Assembly: GCF_038002605.1 (NCBI RefSeq)
Contig: NZ_JBBOCT010000001.1
Span: 806,001 to 870,000, forward strand
Origin: Bacillus sp. FSL K6-3431
GTDB taxonomy: Bacteria > Bacillota > Bacilli > Bacillales > Bacillaceae_C
Direction: 5' to 3'
DNA: 64,000 nucleotides
This document shows, in pieces, positions 52,617-61,373 of this stretch. The notes below the pieces were generated by a model. That model was not told the DNA's origin. It did no database searches and saw nothing but the letters and a program-made list of their open reading frames with translations. The number at the start of each line of letters is the position of its first letter. Within the stretch, counting starts at the first letter, position 1. The position numbers and the translations under genes are program-made.

Positions 52617-52682
52617 TCCTAACTTTGTTTACTTATTATATTCTGTAAGTAATTATAGTTTTCAACGTAAACAAAGATAGGA
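52617..52682. repeat. 16-bp inverted repeat in an orphan leader-like stretch
   Basis: TCCTAACTTTGTTTAC (52617-52632) and GTAAACAAAGATAGGA (52667-52682) are complementary at 15 of 16 positions, 34 bases apart. A GGAGGGGGGAGG ribosome-site-like sequence follows at 52692-52703, but no sizeable ORF starts there. It may be the surviving 5' end of a deleted gene or the end of a small mobile element. Confidence 0.45.
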
Positions 52683-52844
52683 CTTTACTTGGAGGGGGGA
52701 GGTAATAAAACAACGGCCTCAGCCTTTCAAGATCAATCATGCCCATAGAGGCTCTAAGTCAAGTCCTTAAGCGCTTTTCTTATATGTAAACAATGATAAA
52801 GGGTGCACCATATCAATGATTTGAAACGGATACTATACATAAAC

Positions 52845-52866
52845 TTCCGTTAGTTGAAGAAACCAA
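52845..52866. repeat. Cassette-array repeat (partial)
   Basis: ACTTCCGTTAGTTGAAGAAA, the right arm only, 3' of the phosphotransferase at 52882. Confidence 0.55.
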
Positions 52867-52881
52867 CTCAAATTTTTTTTC

Positions 52882-53814
52882 TTAAAGAGACTCCCAATAA
52901 TGTTTGTTATTTAGGTTTTTAACACACCATTGATAATGCCCATCTTTGCAATTGTGAGAATAAAAATTGGCGGAAATAAAGCTATATATTAGAACATAGA
53001 AATATAATCTTTTTCTAACATCTTCGCCTAATGTAGAAATAATTATGTTTAAATATCTCTCATATATATTTGCATTTAACTCATTATACATATCAAAACA
53101 TACCCATCCTATTGCAATATCATATAAGTTATCACCGTACATTGTCATCAATCCCAAATCAATTAAACCTGTAACCATACGACTCTTATTAACCATTAAA
53201 TTCCCAGGATAAAAATCTCCGTGAATTAAAGAGTATTCACCTTCATAACCCATTGACAAATTTTCTACTAATTGATTAACTTTTGCATCGTAATTCACGA
53301 CATCATTTTTGAAATATGGCTCCAGTTCCTTTTTTTTCCTAAAAATTATTTCTTTCAATAAATCAAACCAACTATTTATTTTTAGTAAAGAAACCTGATT
53401 ATCATTGAATAGAGTAAAACCTTCAAGATTATATTTTATTTTTACAGATTTCAATTCGATATTTGCATTAAGATATGTTTCCATCATTTTATTTTGTTCG
53501 TTATAAGTCATCTCTGAGAATACACTTTGTAAATCACTACCCTCAATTCGTTTTTCAATAGTAACTAAAATATCGTTTTCCACAAATGTATCGTAAATAT
53601 AAGGAAGCTCATAGCTCAAAGAATTTGAATTAAGATTAGAATAGAAAATCTTTAGGATATTTTGCTTATTTGTATCGGACATATCATTATACAATTTCAA
53701 TACTTTATTATTGTCATAAGCATAAACCTCAGCTTCCATTCCAGAACCTAAAAAATCTGATTTAGTAACATTATATTTATCCAATATCATTGATTTAGCA
53801 TTGATTTTTGTCAT
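52882..53814 (-). CDS. Phosphotransferase (APH-type kinase fold)
   Basis: A 310-residue kinase-like protein. The nucleotide-binding opening is FLGSGMEAEVYAYDNNKVLK, the catalytic loop SLIHGDFYPGNLMVN and the metal segment VTGLIDLGLMTMYGDNLYDI. These are the Brenner and DFG-equivalent motifs of aminoglycoside/macrolide phosphotransferases. The DNA is very AT-rich. Resistance or a metabolic role cannot be told apart. It is the second APH-fold gene in the array (with 41519-42532) and is not closely similar to it. Confidence 0.8.
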   Translation of the reverse strand: MTKINAKSMILDKYNVTKSDFLGSGMEAEVYAYDNNKVLKLYNDMSDTNKQNILKIFYSNLNSNSLSYELPYIYDTFVENDILVTIEKRIEGSDLQSVFSEMTYNEQNKMMETYLNANIELKSVKIKYNLEGFTLFNDNQVSLLKINSWFDLLKEIIFRKKKELEPYFKNDVVNYDAKVNQLVENLSMGYEGEYSLIHGDFYPGNLMVNKSRMVTGLIDLGLMTMYGDNLYDIAIGWVCFDMYNELNANIYERYLNIIISTLGEDVRKRLYFYVLIYSFISANFYSHNCKDGHYQWCVKNLNNKHYWESL

Positions 53815-53849
53815 CTACTAACACCTCTTAATTTTCTTGTTTGCTTAAT

Positions 53850-53945
53850 GTACTAACCTGCTTCGTTAGTTCAATAAGAAAAAGCAGCTATCGTTATAAC
53901 TCCTTTGTTCAACTCTTGCACCCGTTTAGCACACTTTTTCAAGCA
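53850..53945. repeat. Cassette-array repeat, long form
   Basis: GTACTAACCTGCTTCGTTAG, TTCAATAAG, AAAAGCAGCTATCGTTATAA, CTCCTTTGTTCAACTCTTGC, ACCCGTTTAGCACACTTTTT. Nearly the same module as 36200-36310. It lies 3' of the NUDIX gene at 53955. Confidence 0.78.
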
Positions 53946-53954
53946 TTTCCAAAA

Positions 53955-54389
53955 CTACTCTATTACTAGGAGTGTATCGGACAAAAGTTTTTCTTTTATC
54001 ATATTGACTTGTTCAATCATATGTCCAATATTCCCTTCCCCAGCAAATAGTGACATATCAAAGAAGTTTTGATTCAAACCAGACCAGTATAAAACATTTT
54101 CGTCTCCTGAAACAACTACATCTTGTTTTAATCTTCTAACATAAACTTCGACGTAGCAATTGTGAATATAATATTTATAATCCATCAAGTGGTGGAGCGT
54201 GACATCTTCTTTTTTAATGCTAGTTTCTTCTAAAAGCTCTCGGTAAGCAGATTCAATACCGGTCTCTCCAATCTCGATTTTTCCTCCTACTAGATTACTT
54301 AATCCTTTGTACGGTTTTTTTATTCGTTCGCACATTAACAATTGATTCATATCCTTACTGTAAATCATAAGAACGTTATATCCTTGCAT
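53955..54389 (-). CDS. NUDIX hydrolase (MutT-like)
   Basis: A 144-residue NUDIX protein with a good box, GGKIEIGETGIESAYRELLE followed by ETSI (one substitution at the last Gly). The opening YNVLMIYSKDMNQLLMCERI is typical of 8-oxo-dGTP diphosphatase-like proteins. The substrate is not determined. GGGGGA lies upstream of the ATG. Single-gene array unit. Confidence 0.83.
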   Translation of the reverse strand: MQGYNVLMIYSKDMNQLLMCERIKKPYKGLSNLVGGKIEIGETGIESAYRELLEETSIKKEDVTLHHLMDYKYYIHNCYVEVYVRRLKQDVVVSGDENVLYWSGLNQNFFDMSLFAGEGNIGHMIEQVNMIKEKLLSDTLLVIE

Positions 54390-54446
54390 TTAGATTATCC
54401 CCCTTCTTGAAAAAAGATTAGCTCTAGTTTCTATAAACTCCCTCAG

Positions 54447-54780
54447 TTTGATACGTTTATCTCTTAAATGCTAACCTCTTCTCACGATTTCATAACCGTT
54501 TAATTGGATTAGTTGATAAATAAAATGGCGTGAGGTGAGATCGTTTTGGCTTCGTATAGGCAAAGTTAAGTAAAGGAGTTAGCTTCTAATCCGCATTTTA
54601 CCATATGATGCACATCTCCACACCGCACTTAGAGGCTTTCCTCCTATGTCTCATGCTGTTATGCTAACCTAAGATGGTTACAATGCTTTTTTTTAAGAAA
54701 CCGGTACTCCTTCCATATTTAAAATCCTACGATTAAAACAACATTCAAATTTTATGTTGATTTTTTTAATAATGATACAT
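54447..54780 (-). repeat. Solo non-coding end of IS110 subtype 2, copy B
   Basis: It matches 26834-27185 block by block and begins after the same CTCCCTCAG target sequence, but no transposase follows. The right flank resumes an array-type repeat (TTATTCAATTAAAGCCCCTA at 54843-54862). It is either an IS110 that has lost its gene by deletion, or an RNA-carrying non-autonomous element. Confidence 0.55.
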
Positions 54781-54837
54781 TTAACTATGAGGAGAAACAT
54801 TAATTATAAGCGCTTTCATATTATCTTTAAAACACAT

Positions 54838-54890
54838 TTCGTTATTCAATTAAAGCCCCTATAAGTTAAGCAAAAGGGGCTGAAAATAAC
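54838..54890. repeat. Cassette-array repeat, last recognisable copy
   Basis: GTTATTCAATTAAAGCCCCT, ATAAGTTAAGCAAAAGGGGC. AGCCCCT and AGGGGCT form a hairpin. Beyond this point I see no further array repeats. Confidence 0.55.
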
Positions 54891-54930
54891 TCCATATATA
54901 AATGGATGTTATACCTTACAATGTCATGGC

Positions 54931-54972
54931 ATTAAAAAGCCGATTGATTTTTATTAAAACCAATCGGCTACT
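54931..54972 (-). terminator. Terminator of the DUF2798 gene
   Basis: On the minus strand AGCCGATTG pairs with CAATCGGCT and is followed by TTTTTAATG. Confidence 0.85.
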
Positions 54973-55001
54973 AGAATTTTTATGTGTTTTCAATACACAA
55001 T

Positions 55002-55505
55002 TTACGATGTTATACTCTCAGTTTTAATCGCCTGTCTTGCGTGTAATTTTTTCATTACAAATCTTGCTATTGGCTGTGCAATTAACAGCTCCATCCAAAA
55101 TGCAACACCAAAGTTTCTAAACCATGCTTGAAAGAAGTTCTGAAAAGGTTCTAGGCTTATTTTTTGTGTACCAACCCAAGTTCCTATAATTGTTAGAAGA
55201 ATGGATAAAACCGTAACATTCAATAGAGTATTCAATAAAACTCTGGCATTAAATCCATCTGTTTGTCCTACGAATTTTGGCAACACCTTGCCAACTAAAG
55301 GTCCTGCAACCAACCTTACTAACAAAACAACTATTATCCACATAAACGGGATAATCTTTAGCGTATCTAAATAAACTGCTTTGCTGAATCCACGTTCTAA
55401 CCCCATAATAATCGGGGCGATAGTGTTTACTGAAATGATTGAAATAACAAATAAAAATAACATACCTTCTTTTGCATTTTGAGGCAGCCTATCTTCTTTA
55501 TACAT
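55002..55505 (-). CDS. DUF2798 membrane protein
   Basis: A 167-residue membrane protein with four helices arranged as two related halves (EGMLFLFVISIISVNTIAPI and NTLLNVTVLSILLTIIGTWV), each followed by a polar linker, the DUF2798 pattern. The function is unknown. A GGAGGG site precedes the ATG and a strong terminator follows, so it is monocistronic. Confidence 0.75.
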   Translation of the reverse strand: MYKEDRLPQNAKEGMLFLFVISIISVNTIAPIIMGLERGFSKAVYLDTLKIIPFMWIIVVLLVRLVAGPLVGKVLPKFVGQTDGFNARVLLNTLLNVTVLSILLTIIGTWVGTQKISLEPFQNFFQAWFRNFGVAFWMELLIAQPIARFVMKKLHARQAIKTESITS

Positions 55506-56056
55506 ATTTTTCCCTCCGAAATTAAAATTTCAGATGGTAGACGTATCATGCGACATATATTTTTGGTCAGTAAAACTACCAATATCTCCACACACTGATT
55601 TAACAATTATAACAACTTTTTAAACAAATGAACGGATTTTTAAAACATTTTTTGATAATCCTTGATAAAATCAACTTTATTTATATCTAGTACCTTATCA
55701 ATATGTCTATCATAGATTTTTTATCATTTCAGGAATAGGTGTGCTCCTAAAATGATAAAAATTTAATACATCACCACCAATAATATCTTTAGTTTTGACT
55801 CGTCGCTAAAGCCTTTGCCAATTTTTCATCAAAGAGTAAAGTTGACAATAATCTTATCCTAGAGATGGCATTGCAATTGGAATAAAACTACCCCAATCAA
55901 ATGTCCATTGTTTATGCTGTTTATTTACAATTATCAACTTTGGTATTTTTCGCATGGAAAATAAGGCGTTATACAAATTATGCATAAAATCTTGTATATA
56001 ACGCCTAATTAGAAGAATAATTTACCATTACCCATTTACCCACATCAATTGAAGCA
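55506..56056. other. Gap without a supported gene, with one strong hairpin
   Basis: The only clear structure is an inverted repeat at 55719-55760 (TTTATCATTTCAGGA with TCCTAAAATGATAAA), which may be a terminator. Minus-strand fragments such as LLFDEKLAKALATS near 55790-55850 hint at a decayed ORF, but nothing is identifiable. Confidence 0.4.
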
Positions 56057-56467
56057 CTATTTTTTTATAATAATCGATAATTTATAGCTCACATAATTGC
56101 TCAAGCTTGTCAAATATTCATCTAATATTTCATTAGATGGAAATTTGCATTCGAGAAGATAACAACTTTCCCCACTGATTTTGTAGTTATTTATGACATA
56201 TTGTTCATGTTTTTTTATGAACGATAAATAAGGTTGATGATTCGTGCTTTTCGTATAAACGTGTATAATTGCGTGAACAGAATATCCCATTTTTGCTTGA
56301 TTAACTTTAATGCTATACCCCTCAATAATCCTATTATCTTCTAACTTCGCAACCCTGGCAGAAGCAGCCTGTCCAGTCAAATGGACTTTTTCACCTAATT
56401 CCTTCATCGTCATTCGGCTGTTCTTGGAAAGCTCTTCTATGATTCGGATATCCGTGCTATCTAACAT
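56057..56467 (-). CDS. Lrp/AsnC family transcriptional regulator
   Basis: A 136-residue regulator. The N-terminal HTH reads DIRIIEELSKNSRMTMKELG, LTGQAASARVAKLEDNRIIE, and the C-terminal ligand-binding (RAM) domain begins VNQAKMGYSVHAIIHVYT. It is divergent from the metallo-hydrolase gene at 56586, 118 bases away, and probably controls it. GAAAGGA precedes the ATG. Confidence 0.88.
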   Translation of the reverse strand: MLDSTDIRIIEELSKNSRMTMKELGEKVHLTGQAASARVAKLEDNRIIEGYSIKVNQAKMGYSVHAIIHVYTKSTNHQPYLSFIKKHEQYVINNYKISGESCYLLECKFPSNEILDEYLTSLSNYVSYKLSIIIKK

Positions 56468-56585
56468 TTAGTCAAATCCTTTCAATAATCAAGTGAAACT
56501 GCTAAAAGACTTGATTTTATCTATGTAAGTCAAAAGTGGTTTTAGTATAAACTATATGTACATTAAAGAAAAGGAGCTATTTCAT

Positions 56586-57347
56586 ATGAATATCCAACAA
56601 ATTCGAAATGCAACTTTAGTTGTCCAATATGCAGGAAAGAAGTTTTTAATAGATCCATTTTTGGCTAAGAAGGGTACTTATCCGCCCTTTCCCAATTCAT
56701 TAAGACAAGATCAAAATAATCCTTTAAGCAGCTTACCAACCTCCATTGACGATATTATTATTAATGTCGATGCTGTCATTATAACTCATCTACACTTTGA
56801 TCACTATGATGATGCCGCCAAAGAGATACTGCCAAAAGATATGAAAATATTTGTACAAAATGAAGAAGATGCCATAGTAATTAAAAATGATGGTTTTAAA
56901 AATGTAGAGGTTTTACATGAAAAAACAGTCTTTGAAGACGTCCACTTAATTAAAACAGAAGGCGAGCACGGTAGAGGAGAAATATTAAAACTTGCAGGTC
57001 TAGTGTGTGGTGTTACCTTTAAGCACCAAAGTGAGAAAACTCTTTATGTGGCTGGAGATACTGTTTGGTATGAAGCTGTGCAAGAAGTAATTGATACCCA
57101 CAAACCAGAAATCATAGTTGTAAATGCTGGAGATAATCAATTCCTAGAAGGCGGTTCCCTTGTAATGGGGAAAGATGACGTTTATGAAGTGTATAAAGCT
57201 GCCCCTGATGCAAAAATTATTGCAAGCCATATGGAAGGTGTAAATCATTGGACATTATCAAGGGAAGAATTGAAAAGATTTATTAATGAAAAAGGAATTA
57301 CCACTAATGTTTTAGTACCAGATGACGGAGAATCATACTCATTTTAA
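56586..57347 (+). CDS. MBL-fold metallo-hydrolase (UlaG-like)
   Basis: A metallo-beta-lactamase-fold hydrolase. The metal motif is ITHLHFDHYDDAA, with further ligands in EGEHGRGE, VAGDTVWYEAV and ASHMEGVNHW. The opening QQIRNATLVVQYAGKKFLID is that of the UlaG/RomA branch. AAGGAG (56571-56576) places the start at ATG 56586, not the upstream ATG 56556. It is probably under control of the divergent Lrp/AsnC regulator. Confidence 0.88.
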   Translation: MNIQQIRNATLVVQYAGKKFLIDPFLAKKGTYPPFPNSLRQDQNNPLSSLPTSIDDIIINVDAVIITHLHFDHYDDAAKEILPKDMKIFVQNEEDAIVIKNDGFKNVEVLHEKTVFEDVHLIKTEGEHGRGEILKLAGLVCGVTFKHQSEKTLYVAGDTVWYEAVQEVIDTHKPEIIVVNAGDNQFLEGGSLVMGKDDVYEVYKAAPDAKIIASHMEGVNHWTLSREELKRFINEKGITTNVLVPDDGESYSF

Positions 57348-57353
57348 GAACCA

Positions 57354-57387
57354 GAACAGACAAAAAATTTTTTTGTCTGTTTTTCAT
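57354..57387 (+). terminator. Terminator of the MBL-fold gene
   Basis: ACAGACAAAAAA pairs with TTTTTTTGTCTGT and is followed by TTTTC. Confidence 0.85.
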
Positions 57388-57760
57388 TACTTTTTATTAA
57401 AAACAGCCTGCATCTTTTGTTTAATAAAAAAGATTGGACATCATGTATAAGAATAAACGATTATACACCATATCATTTACTTAATAATGCATAGATCTTT
57501 ATAAACATACTGGCATTAGATGCATGAATTGGCTGCCAAATACAACTTTGGTAATCACAGAAAGAGCCCGATGACAAGAGGAATTATTGTTGTGAATAAT
57601 ACAACCGGCATCAGATCGAAATACTCACCAGCTTCTTCTAATAGAACTTATCTTTCATTACATATATGAGTCAATTTCATAAATAACTATTTAAGTAAAA
57701 TACACGAACGTTAAGATATAGGGGAAACAAATTGTTAGCCAATAGAAATTTCCTATTTAG

Positions 57761-57887
57761 TTGATTGGAGCGAAAGGCGGCGACTCCTGCCGAATTAGCG
57801 GGACAGGTGAGACCCCGCAGGGCGCGGAGCGATCGAGGAGGCTCACGGCCCGCCCCGCGGAAAGCGTCCGCCTGGAGCGCAAATCAA
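57761..57887. repeat. GC-rich Bacillaceae palindromic intergenic repeat
   Basis: TTGATTGGAGCG at one end and GGAGCGCAAATCAA at the other are inverted. The inside has GGCGGCGACTCCTGC, GGGACAGGTGAGACCCCGCA, GGAGGCTCACGGCCCGCCCC and GCGGAAAGCGTCCGCC. The block is far GC-richer than its AT-rich surroundings. I recognise it as an element present in many copies in Bacillaceae genomes. The 71-codon frame across it is not a gene. The flanks 57388-57760 and 57888-58298 hold no supported gene. Confidence 0.8.
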
Positions 57888-58298
57888 CGTTGTTCGGGTT
57901 CTAATACTGAAATCTCTATTGGCAAATTACTTCATATAATAAATAAAAGCACTCTGATGTTTCAATACTCAATAAACTAACCTTATTAATTTATCCTGCT
58001 TTGTTAGCTTAGGATCACCAATGAATGAGAGATTAAATATCTTCGCGAAACCTGTTATACATCTACTAAATCTATTTCATTTTAAATTATATTTTTCTCA
58101 GGAATTTTATATAAGTAACGAATTTGATGATTGCATTTGAATGGCTCTTCAGTTTCCCCGTGTTCATTATTAATGATAATAATGTATATCAACATTTCTA
58201 CTTTAATCTTCTACCCTTCATCAATGAGTTTAATATCACTGACAAAAACCTTCATAAAGAATAGTTCCCCGTAACTTAAAGATCAAGTGAAGTTTTAT

Positions 58299-59108
58299 CT
58301 ACTTTTTCCGTCCAATATAAAGTAAGTGAGACGACATCCCAAGAATATAAGGGTCTGTCGCTTTTTCTTTTATTAAATCAATCATTTTTTCTACCTCTTG
58401 TTCGCCTTTTTCTCTCCAGTAATTCCAGCTATCATGGTTTAATATAGCTCCTACATTTGAACCTATCAATTGTAGACCCTCAAATCCATGTGCTTCCATA
58501 AACGGATTAATATCTTCAATATTAAAATAATACGCATCTGTAAAACGACCTTCATCTGCATGGTTAAAACAACCTGAATTGGAAAATTGAATAATGGTAT
58601 CCATATCATCATTTGGCTTCCAATTTTCAGGAGATAAAAGTGATGTAAAGATATGTCGTACTCTTGGCATAAAGGCGACAAAAACAAGTCCATTCTTTTT
58701 TGTAACTCTATTTAATTCTTTAACTGCTTTAATGCGATCTTGCTCTTCCTGTAAATGATACATTGGCCCTAGCATCAACGAACCGTCAAACTGTTCATCT
58801 TTGATCATTTTAAGCTCTCTAGCATCTGCTGCATATAAACCTTCAAATTGTTCCTCTAAACCAAATTCTTTTACTTTGATTTTCGCAATTTCAACTAATT
58901 TTTGCGTTAAATCGGTTAATGTTACTTTATGGCCTTCTTTAGCAAGCTGGATTGAGTATTTTCCAGGTCCCGCTCCATTATCTAGCACACAACCTATTTT
59001 GGGCATATATTTTTTTATGTAATGCCAATTTACTTGGAATTCAATCGATTCCCTATCAAGCCTTCCCCATTCATCAAATTGATTGTAATAGTTAATTATT
59101 TTACTCAT
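58299..59108 (-). CDS. Class I SAM-dependent methyltransferase
   Basis: A 269-residue methyltransferase: INYYNQFDEWGRLDRESIEF opening, motif I VLDNGAGPGKYSIQLAKEGH, VTLTDLTQKLVEIA, GLYAADARELKMI, GSLMLGPMYHLQEEQDR and KNGLVFVAFMPR. The G-A-G-P-G-K-Y motif and the W-x-R-L-x-R-x-x-I-E-F opening mark a common Bacillus branch of unknown substrate. ATG 59108 is preferred over the TTG at 59111; AGGTG lies upstream. Confidence 0.87.
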   Translation of the reverse strand: MSKIINYYNQFDEWGRLDRESIEFQVNWHYIKKYMPKIGCVLDNGAGPGKYSIQLAKEGHKVTLTDLTQKLVEIAKIKVKEFGLEEQFEGLYAADARELKMIKDEQFDGSLMLGPMYHLQEEQDRIKAVKELNRVTKKNGLVFVAFMPRVRHIFTSLLSPENWKPNDDMDTIIQFSNSGCFNHADEGRFTDAYYFNIEDINPFMEAHGFEGLQLIGSNVGAILNHDSWNYWREKGEQEVEKMIDLIKEKATDPYILGMSSHLLYIGRKK

Positions 59109-59841
59109 CAAATTACACCTGGTTTCGTTGTTTTATTTAAAATATTCTATATACAAACATACTTGGGTCTTTAGGTTTTCATCCTTTGTTAAATACCAAG
59201 GTGAATCGCTTCTCAAGTACTACCAGTATCTCTCTTTTCTAATAGCCCTTCACTGACACCATCAACTGGAACTTTCTTTATTTTCGAAATCGTTTTTGTA
59301 TGTATACCAACGCTTCAAGCAAGATCAAAACAATTTTCAACTAGTGCTTTAATAAATTGTTAATACTCATAAACAGGCATATCTTATTTTCCATTTATAT
59401 GAAACTTCTAACACCTACATTATAATTCGTTAAGGCTAACATTATGTAGTCCTTACGATCTATTCCTCCTAGTACTTAATCTTTCTCAGGTCGACGCACC
59501 ATTAGACAACCAAAAAAGATGCTATGGAGAAAATGTAGAACAGCAGATTAAAGATCATTAGTAAATACAACAGAAATAGCAATTGACCTGTTTTTTTAAG
59601 ACTTAAGATTAACTCTTTCTCTGAGTAAATATGGAACTGAAGATGTACTCTTTATCAATCCCTTTGAATCTCTTGTTATATGTATGTATCCTCTGCGTTT
59701 TGAGAATCCATCCAAGTGATTTCTTCATTTTCTTCTGGTATTGAAATTAGCCTATCTGCTTAGTACCATTTATAGTAATTCCATTACACAGATCTGTGTT
59801 TTCAATATCACTAAGCATTTGAAAAATAATGATATTCTAAT
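59109..59841 (-). other. Gap with two decayed ORFs
   Basis: Near 59180-59390 the minus strand reads MPVYEY, stop, FIKALVENCFDLA, stop, SVGIHTKTISKIKKVPVDGV, a possible helix-turn-helix remnant. Near 59690-59825 it reads MLSDIENTDLCNGITINGTK, then after a frameshift ADRLISIPEENEEITWMDSQ. I cannot identify either. Both have internal stops. Confidence 0.4.
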
Positions 59842-60387
59842 TTAAATTCTATTATATTCATGTTCTAAAATACTATATAAAAGAGAGTCACGCCAGCCAT
59901 CTTTTAATAATAAGTCTTCACGCATTTTACCTTCATTCGTCATACCGACTTTTTCTAAAACCCTTGATGAACCTATATTTCTTGAATCACAGGTAGCATA
60001 AATCCGGTGAAAATGAAATTCTTTGAAACCGATTTCAATTAAAAGTTTAGCTACTTCTGTAGCAATTCCCTTTCCCCAATAGTCTGGGTTTACAATATAT
60101 GCGATTACTCCTGATCTATTTATTGTATCCTTAATAATAAGCTCACCTGTACCAATCATTCTTTCATTTTCTTTTTCAATGATCGCAAAAACAAAACGAG
60201 TTCTTATGTCCTTATTAGCATCAGCAATAATTTGTTTTACAAATGCTTTTGATTCTTCCTCCGTATTCGGTCCCCATGGTTGATATTGGCAAACTACTGA
60301 TTGTGATGCATATTTATGAACATCGATCCAATCATTTTCTTTTATTTCTCGAAGATATAATCTCTCAGTGTTTATTTTTAATGTCAT
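59842..60387 (-). CDS. GNAT acetyltransferase (RimJ/RimL type)
   Basis: A 181-residue acetyltransferase: LKINTERLYLREIKENDWID opening, YIVNPDYWGKGIATEVAKLL (acetyl-CoA loop) and IYATCDSRNIGSSRVLEKVG (motif B), ending REDLLLKDGWRDSLLYSILE. This is the standard RimJ/RimL layout. AAGGAAG precedes the ATG. Substrate unknown. Confidence 0.88.
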   Translation of the reverse strand: MTLKINTERLYLREIKENDWIDVHKYASQSVVCQYQPWGPNTEEESKAFVKQIIADANKDIRTRFVFAIIEKENERMIGTGELIIKDTINRSGVIAYIVNPDYWGKGIATEVAKLLIEIGFKEFHFHRIYATCDSRNIGSSRVLEKVGMTNEGKMREDLLLKDGWRDSLLYSILEHEYNRI

Positions 60388-60420
60388 GAAAATATCTTCC
60401 TTTCTATGAAATAATGTATT

Positions 60421-60615
60421 TTATTTCGTTCCACCAATAATTGAATCTGCAATTTTATTAGGTCGATGTTGTTTAACATACATGTCCTCTGAAATCATCC
60501 AATAATTCCCCCAAATTTCAAGTGCATTTTCTCCATCTCGTGCAAGACCTCTCAATAGACGTGGTTCTCTTGGACAATCCATCCATCTTTTAAAATCATA
60601 TAGATTAGCTCCCAT
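60421..60615 (-). pseudogene. C-terminal fragment of a P-loop nucleoside kinase-like protein
   Basis: The 64 codons read FKRWMDCPREPRLLRGLARD and EIWGNYWMISEDMYVKQHRP then IADSIIGG. The D-C-P-R-E-x-R-L-x-R-x-x-x-R-D segment and the E-x-Y-x-x-x-x-R-P-x-x-x-A-D ending are the lid and C-terminus of uridine-kinase-like proteins. No Walker A or ribosome site precedes it, so the N-terminal half has been lost. Confidence 0.5.
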
Positions 60616-60651
60616 ATTACGAATGGAGTAAGCCTCAATTGATTAAAAGGA

Positions 60652-60830
60652 ATTAACTGTCCATTTAAAGACCAAGAATAATTGCTTCTTTAGCAAAACG
60701 AAGATTTTGTTGTAATAATCTCAAACCAATTCCAACAGATCTCACGTGGTATACCTCCACGAACAGTACCGTTTTCATCTTTAAGAAGCAAATTAACTTC
60801 TTCATATCTTTCTCTTAAATCAATCTATCT
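60652..60830 (-). pseudogene. Decayed GNAT acetyltransferase
   Basis: The minus strand reads ERYEEVNLLLKDENGTVRGG, then IPREICWNWFEI, a deletion, then LLQQNLRFAKEAIILGL and stops. The order (E-x-x-x-x-L-K-D-x-x-G-x-x-x-G-G, W-N-W, then L-L-Q-x-A-x-x-F-A-K-E) is that of a common Bacillus GNAT branch. The acetyl-CoA loop is deleted. Confidence 0.5.
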
Positions 60831-61022
60831 TTTAGGTTTATTCCTGAGCATCAACAAAAAAGGTTTTTCGAATGCTTAAAAAGTTCCGGAGTATCAGGTT
60901 CAATTGTTACTTAACTCACCAGAATGTTTGTATTCAAATAGCAAACACGCTAAAACGGATAGATTTATTAATCCAATTTCGGAGATCTGAAATTAGCCCG
61001 AATAGGCAAGTAACATTATTTA

Positions 61023-61373
61023 TCAGTACTTACACACCATTAACAGGTTTCCATCAGCGTCTTTAAAATTAAACCATTGATTATGCTCGATTCCTGTTGT
61101 TAATTCTACCTTTTTATCTTTCATATACGCATATGCATTTTCTATATTATCTGTAGATAATTGAAATGTAGGAGCTGTATATATATTATCTTCGGAAAAA
61201 ATCTTGCTATCTAATACAAGCCCCGTTCCATGCATTGGAACTATAAACAAATGACCGAATAGTATTTCTCCGTCCGCAGGAAGACCAAGTATGTCACAAT
61301 ACCAATCACGTGCCTTTTCAATATTACTTACGGGAATAAAAACTGTACCAATTTGGTTAAATATAGGATTCAT
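61023..61373 (-). CDS. VOC superfamily protein
   Basis: A 116-residue protein with both halves of a VOC domain: QIGTVFIPVSNIEKARDWYC, DILGLPADGEILFGHLFIVP, FQLSTDNIENAYAYMKDKKV and the ending NFKDADGNLLMVCKY. Glyoxalase-type metal ligands are partly present. Substrate unknown. TTGGAGG precedes the ATG. The 61374-61631 stretch has no visible gene. Confidence 0.83.
   Translation of the reverse strand: MNPIFNQIGTVFIPVSNIEKARDWYCDILGLPADGEILFGHLFIVPMHGTGLVLDSKIFSEDNIYTAPTFQLSTDNIENAYAYMKDKKVELTTGIEHNQWFNFKDADGNLLMVCKY

Noticed and set aside
28168..54890. CRISPR array as an explanation for the recurring repeats
   Set aside because: The repeats are 40-110 bp, variable, palindromic and separated by whole genes rather than by uniform short spacers. 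No cas gene is seen.
28168..54890. Classical integron with a canonical attC consensus
   Set aside because: The cores read GTTAGCA, GTTAGTT or similar rather than GTTRRRY, and no tyrosine recombinase gene occurs in the window. I therefore call it integron-like only.
57765..57980. 71-codon plus-strand ORF
   Set aside because: It is a translation of the GC-rich palindromic intergenic repeat, with no ribosome site.
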